Below are positions 60,344 through 64,000 of a DNA stretch of 64,000 bases, one piece after another. The stretch comes from Paracrocinitomix sp040880585 (GTDB taxonomy: Bacteria; Bacteroidota; Bacteroidia; Flavobacteriales_D; Crocinitomicaceae), in contig JBBDID010000026.1 of NCBI GenBank assembly GCA_040880585.1, positions 1 to 64,000 of the forward strand. The letters are read 5' to 3'. How positions within the stretch are numbered: position 1 is the stretch's first letter; each line of letters opens with the position of its first letter. The notes under the pieces were generated by a model, which was not told the origin of the DNA, did no database searches, and worked only from the letters and a program-made list of their open reading frames with translations. The translations under genes and the position numbers were made by a program.

Positions 60344-61673
60344 CCGGTTCAGAAACGATTTTTTCACGGCTTGCAAAACGATTAAAAATGACACAAGCGG
60401 TCAAGTCTCCGGTTACATTTATGGCTGTACGAAACATCCCCAGTATCCGTTCCACGCCAATAATCAAAACAATGCCCTCAGCAGGTATGCCTGAACTTTG
60501 TAAGACAGATGCTAAAACAACAACGCCGCCACCCGGAATTGCGGGAGTACCGATTGATGCCGCTATAATGGTTACCATTACAAGTAAAAGAGCAATAACA
60601 TCCATTTCAATACCATAAGCCTGGATGATAAAAATTGTGGATATCACCTGAAACAAAGCAGTTCCATCCATATTGATCGTCGCACCAATTGGAATGATAA
60701 AGTTACTAATGCCTTTTTCTACATCCAGTTTTTCTTGGGCAACTTTGATAGAAAGAGGCATTACAGCAGCCGAGCTAGTGGTTGAAAAAGCCAAGAGTTG
60801 AACGTCTTTAATTGAACGAAGAAATGTAAAGGGATTCATATTTCCCAGTACGGTAATTAAAATAAGGTAAATGAGTAATAGAAGAGCCAGTCCTGCCAAT
60901 ACGGTCAACACATACAAACCAACACTTTCTAAACTGGAAAAACCTATAGTAGACATGAGTTGTGCGATTAAACCAAAAACAGCAAACGGAACCAGCCGCA
61001 TAGCCCATTTTACTACAACCATACAAATTTCCTGAATGGAATTGATCAGCTGGTTAACCGGCTCAAGTTGTGCTTTCTTCAGATTGATAATTGCGATTCC
61101 GATAATGATTGAAAAGATGACGATTGAAAGCATTTCACCACTGACCATACTGGCTAGGGGGTTATCGGGTAATAATTCAGAAATCACTGTTGGAATATCA
61201 GAAAATGGAGATGATGAGGCAGTGTTTTCCAGTGTTTCATTAGAAGAAGCTGAGGGTAGTAGGCCTGTAAAATGGCGACCCGGACGGATCAAAACACTAA
61301 GTAAATAACCAATTGTTACTGCAATGGTTGTGGTAATAACAAAGTAGATCAACAATCCTCCACCTATCTTTCTCAGTTGTTCTTTACCCGCATTTACCAA
61401 ACCACTCATTATGCTGGTCACAATTAAAGGAATCATGATCATTTGAACCAGTTTGAGAAATAATTTACCCGGTAATGCCATCCACCCGCCAATAGAGACA
61501 CTGGCAGATTCGCTTAGCAAACCCATTGAAGGACTCATAAAGAAACCCACCGTAGCTCCTAAAATAAGTGCTATGATAACTTTTACCCAAAGCTTGGATT
61601 CAACCAGTTGTTGAAGATATCCTGAAAGATGCTTTAATCCAAAAAAGTCGTTGATTCGTTCCGGTGTCTCCAT
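60336..61673 (-). CDS. Dicarboxylate/amino acid:cation symporter
   Basis: About 445 residues from the ATG at 61673 (METPERINDF); 19 further upstream residues in the same frame look unconserved. It is a DAACS (GltP/DctA) family transporter with about eight helices plus two re-entrant loops: PLIVTSIMSGLVNAG, LLAFSTTSSAAVMPLSIKVA (HP1 Ser-rich loop), PIGATINMDGTALFQ (TM7 NMDGT) and IGTPAIPGGGVVVLASVLQS (HP2). It carries glutamate, aspartate or C4-dicarboxylates with Na+ or H+; exact substrate not predictable here. Confidence 0.94.
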   Translation of the reverse strand: METPERINDFFGLKHLSGYLQQLVESKLWVKVIIALILGATVGFFMSPSMGLLSESASVSIGGWMALPGKLFLKLVQMIMIPLIVTSIMSGLVNAGKEQLRKIGGGLLIYFVITTTIAVTIGYLLSVLIRPGRHFTGLLPSASSNETLENTASSSPFSDIPTVISELLPDNPLASMVSGEMLSIVIFSIIIGIAIINLKKAQLEPVNQLINSIQEICMVVVKWAMRLVPFAVFGLIAQLMSTIGFSSLESVGLYVLTVLAGLALLLLIYLILITVLGNMNPFTFLRSIKDVQLLAFSTTSSAAVMPLSIKVAQEKLDVEKGISNFIIPIGATINMDGTALFQVISTIFIIQAYGIEMDVIALLLVMVTIIAASIGTPAIPGGGVVVLASVLQSSGIPAEGIVLIIGVERILGMFRTAINVTGDLTACVIFNRFASREKIVSEPVN

Positions 61674-61766
61674 AGAAAAGTATCTTTTAACAGCGAAATT
61701 ATAAGATATGAAGAACAGAGGGACTGACAAAACTCATTCCCTGCAACATCATTTCACCACTTTTCC

Positions 61767-62237
61767 CTAAACTATGTCGTCTATTGTGTCTAGATTTTGC
61801 GGTTTTTTCTTTGCATTTAACTGTTTTACAGATTGAACCAGAAAAACAATACTAAAAGCAATCATAATTAAGCCTAAAATCACCCATGCAACACCTACTT
61901 CATCAAAAGATGCGGCTCCATCACTACTGATCACCAGTAGATTAAATAAGAAGCCAAGCCCAACGATAGATAAGCCAATAATCCCCATGACTTTAGCTGT
62001 AACCGTTTTCACTTTTGATAAATTGGCGATATTGACAAAAAGAAAGTAGAGAATAAAAAGCAGTACAATCAAGCTGGCTTCCATGGAATATTCCTTAGCA
62101 CTTGGACCGTAATAATTTGAATATCCGCCCCAGTCCCAACTTGCCCAACGGGCGCGCGAAGTTTCTTCAATATAGTATAAAGAAATGGGAATGATGGCTA
62201 CCGATAGTACAATAGAAATGATATTGATTGCTCTCAT
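61767..62237 (-). CDS. Hypothetical four-helix membrane protein
   Basis: A 156-residue protein with membrane helices INIISIVLSVAIIPISLYYI, LIVLLFILYFLFVNIANL, VMGIIGLSIVGLGFLFNLLV and VAWVILGLIMIAFSIVFLVQ. The loop between helices 1 and 2 is Trp/Tyr-rich (WASWDWGGYSNYYG). No named family. It lies directly downstream of the M49 peptidase gene (1-bp gap), probably in the same transcript. Confidence 0.78.
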   Translation of the reverse strand: MRAINIISIVLSVAIIPISLYYIEETSRARWASWDWGGYSNYYGPSAKEYSMEASLIVLLFILYFLFVNIANLSKVKTVTAKVMGIIGLSIVGLGFLFNLLVISSDGAASFDEVGVAWVILGLIMIAFSIVFLVQSVKQLNAKKKPQNLDTIDDIV

Positions 62238-62238
62238 T

Positions 62239-64000
62239 TTATTTGCTTTTTAAAAAACCATATTGTTTTGAATAATCAAGCATTTGCTCTTCAAAATTGG
62301 CAACTTGAGTGACTTTAATATCCGTAATGTTTCCGTTTTCATCCTTCTCAGCAGTTAAAACAGGGTTAACAAAACCGTTGTAAGGTGGAATGTTCAATGC
62401 TTCAGACCGTTCCAATACTTCTTGGTGTAAGTCTTTATCTACTTGTACACCATAATTTTCTACCAATGCCTTTCCGGCCTCATAATCCCCTTCAGACTTG
62501 ATGCGTTGAATTTCACGCAATAAATCTCCGAAAATTACACGTAACTTTTCATAATCATGAATCTCAAAATACGTTTTTCCATCCCGTTGAACTTTTTCAA
62601 CCACTTGATCTGCCTGACCTTTTTCAAATGCCCATGATGCTACCAATTGTCTGTTTCTCATGTGAGCTTCTTCAATATCGGCACCGGGTTCAAGTCTTCT
62701 CATCTGAACCATCATTCCATTTCGGATGTAATCGTCATACTCAGCTTTGCCCACTTCAATGGATTCGATCAGCCCTAGTTCAACTAATTTTTCATCTAGT
62801 AAAAAATACAGTGCAACAAGATCTGCCCGGGCTTCTTCCAGTGTGGAAGAATAATTCTTCAAAGTTTCTTTTGGTGTCCCAATTCCGGGATTCAGTTTCC
62901 CTGAAGCATGTCCAATCACTTCATGCATGGCAGTGTGCATTTTTGACCCGATCTTTCCATATTTCTTTGCCCGATCGATTTCTTCCTGATCATGAGCAAA
63001 CTCTTCTAAAATACCCTCACCTCCTGCATTTTCATAAGCCTGAACAATATTTCCTAAACTGACCGATTTGGATCCGTGCTCTGCTCTGATCCAATTAGAA
63101 TTGGGTAAGTTCACACCAATAGGCGTAGCAGGAGATGCATCTCCCGATTCTCCGGCTACATTAACCACTTTATAGGAAACGCCCACTACATTTTCTTTTT
63201 TATGTTCATCTAAAATCGGAGAATTGTTTTCAAACCATTGTGCATTGTCTGCCAGTACTTTCATCCTCTTAGAAGCGTCAAAGTCATTGATCTGAATAAT
63301 GGATTCATAGGCTCCCCTCATTCCTTTCGGGTCTCCATATACCTCCACAAATCCTTGTATATAATCGATATCTCCTTCAGTCGCCTGCGACCAGGCAATA
63401 TTGTATTCAGCCCACTTGTTGAGGTCGCCGGTTTCATAATATTCAATCAATAATCCCAATGCATCTCCCTGCGCTTTATTTTCTGCAACAGACTGTGCTT
63501 TTTTCAACCACTTAATCACTTCAGTTAATGCTTCACTATACATTCCTCCTACTTTCCACACATTTTCAACCACTTCTCCCTTTTCATTTTTTGCCAGTTG
63601 GGAATTCAATCCAAATTCAACCGGGCGATCACCCGCTTTAGCCATCATATCAGCATAATAGCCGTCAACATCTTTCTCAGTAATGTCGGAGGCATAGAAG
63701 TTTGTGGCAGAACTTAAAATTAAATCACTGTCAGAATCAAGGCTGACACGTTTTTTATCGGCTGCCGGATCAAACATGATATCCACAATATCAGTTGAAA
63801 GCTCAGTTTCGGTATCGGCCAATAATTGTTCAAAATAATCGCGGGAAAATTGAGGGACAAATTTCTCCATGGAATAGTGGTGGTGAATCCCATTTGAAAA
63901 CCAGATGCGTTTTAAATAAACTTCAAAATTATTCCATTCAACTGTTGATGTATCCCCTTCGTAAGAAGTGTAGATTTTTTCTAAAGCATTTCTGATAGCC
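62239..64000 (-). CDS. Dipeptidyl peptidase III-like M49 metallopeptidase (partial, 5' end outside the window)
   Basis: The reading frame is open to the right edge: beyond the internal Met at 63870 it continues with GIHHHYSMEKFVPQF and, further out, WNNFEVYLKRIWFSNG, so the real start lies beyond 64000. The zinc motif HEVIGH (in HTAMHEVIGHASGKLNPGIG) is the M49 HExxxH signature, and EEARADLVALYFL carries the third zinc ligand. FVEVYGDPKGMRGAYES and NSNWIRAEHGSKSV also fit M49. Enzymes of this family remove dipeptides from peptide N-termini. The visible product is about 586 residues of an expected length near 680. Confidence 0.93.
   Translation of the reverse strand, partial: AIRNALEKIYTSYEGDTSTVEWNNFEVYLKRIWFSNGIHHHYSMEKFVPQFSRDYFEQLLADTETELSTDIVDIMFDPAADKKRVSLDSDSDLILSSATNFYASDITEKDVDGYYADMMAKAGDRPVEFGLNSQLAKNEKGEVVENVWKVGGMYSEALTEVIKWLKKAQSVAENKAQGDALGLLIEYYETGDLNKWAEYNIAWSQATEGDIDYIQGFVEVYGDPKGMRGAYESIIQINDFDASKRMKVLADNAQWFENNSPILDEHKKENVVGVSYKVVNVAGESGDASPATPIGVNLPNSNWIRAEHGSKSVSLGNIVQAYENAGGEGILEEFAHDQEEIDRAKKYGKIGSKMHTAMHEVIGHASGKLNPGIGTPKETLKNYSSTLEEARADLVALYFLLDEKLVELGLIESIEVGKAEYDDYIRNGMMVQMRRLEPGADIEEAHMRNRQLVASWAFEKGQADQVVEKVQRDGKTYFEIHDYEKLRVIFGDLLREIQRIKSEGDYEAGKALVENYGVQVDKDLHQEVLERSEALNIPPYNGFVNPVLTAEKDENGNITDIKVTQVANFEEQMLDYSKQYGFLKSK

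Noticed and set aside
62628..63062. Plus-strand 144-codon ORF
   Set aside because: Antisense to the M49 peptidase, Cys/His/Phe-rich, no family.

Overview
The window is visibly AT-rich and looks like the chromosome of a free-living Bacteroidota species, most likely of the order Flavobacteriales. The signs are six secreted proteins with C-terminal type IX secretion (T9SS) sorting domains, a PorE-like TPR/WD40/OmpA protein, a DUF5723 outer-membrane protein, many SPII lipoproteins, weak Shine-Dalgarno sites and promoters of the TTG...TAnnTTTG type. I saw no rRNA, tRNA, CRISPR array or phage structural genes.

Layout. (1) 1-7300 is an accessory region. Single genes, all on + (a secreted protein, two lipoproteins, a RhuM-Fic gene, a KilA-N gene, an ORF6N fragment), are separated by structured attC-like intergenic elements, as in an integron-type cassette array. 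The only recombinase is a truncated tyrosine recombinase whose 3' end was replaced by a 125-bp copy of the end of the neighbouring DUF4143 ATPase gene. That ATPase is preceded by eight head-to-tail 32-bp repeats. (2) 7300-36400 is ordinary core genome: gcvT, a WG-repeat-like secreted protein split by an in-frame amber codon, DUF1801/DUF2452 genes, a GIDE-domain membrane protein, fabI, DUF5723, a CoA pyrophosphatase, a run of small genes ending in a PhnP-like hydrolase and a GH25 lysozyme, a thioredoxin-fold lipoprotein-like protein, an ABC exporter pair, T9SS cargo, an HD hydrolase, the PorE-like protein with prmC, a thiolase, and rpsA carrying a long Lys/Ala/Thr-rich N-terminal extension.

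(3) 36400-41500 is a second accessory island. It holds two near-identical 170-bp elements that look like remnants of a REP-associated (IS200-like) transposase, a DNA-methyltransferase tail, a GNAT-toxin-like tail, a palindromic REP hairpin, a membrane protein, two T9SS cargo genes and two lipoproteins. (4) 41500-64000 is core again: pruA, apaG, a CPBP protease, two secreted proteins, a cytosolic binding-protein-like gene coupled to an N-formylglutamate amidohydrolase, prfC, an L,D-transpeptidase, T9SS cargo, an overlapping cluster from a small membrane protein through dapF and a GNAT to mltG, a PAS histidine kinase, an M28 peptidase, a DAACS symporter, and an M49 dipeptidyl peptidase III running off the right edge.

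Functionally, the core genes cover one-carbon/glycine and proline catabolism, fatty-acid synthesis, lysine/peptidoglycan precursor synthesis (dapF with mltG), translation termination (prmC, prfC, rpsA) and envelope biogenesis. Novelty is concentrated in the two accessory islands. The best candidates for follow-up are the cassette-like array with its recombination scar, and the iteron-like repeat in front of the DUF4143 ATPase. All family assignments come from reading the translations; no database search was run.
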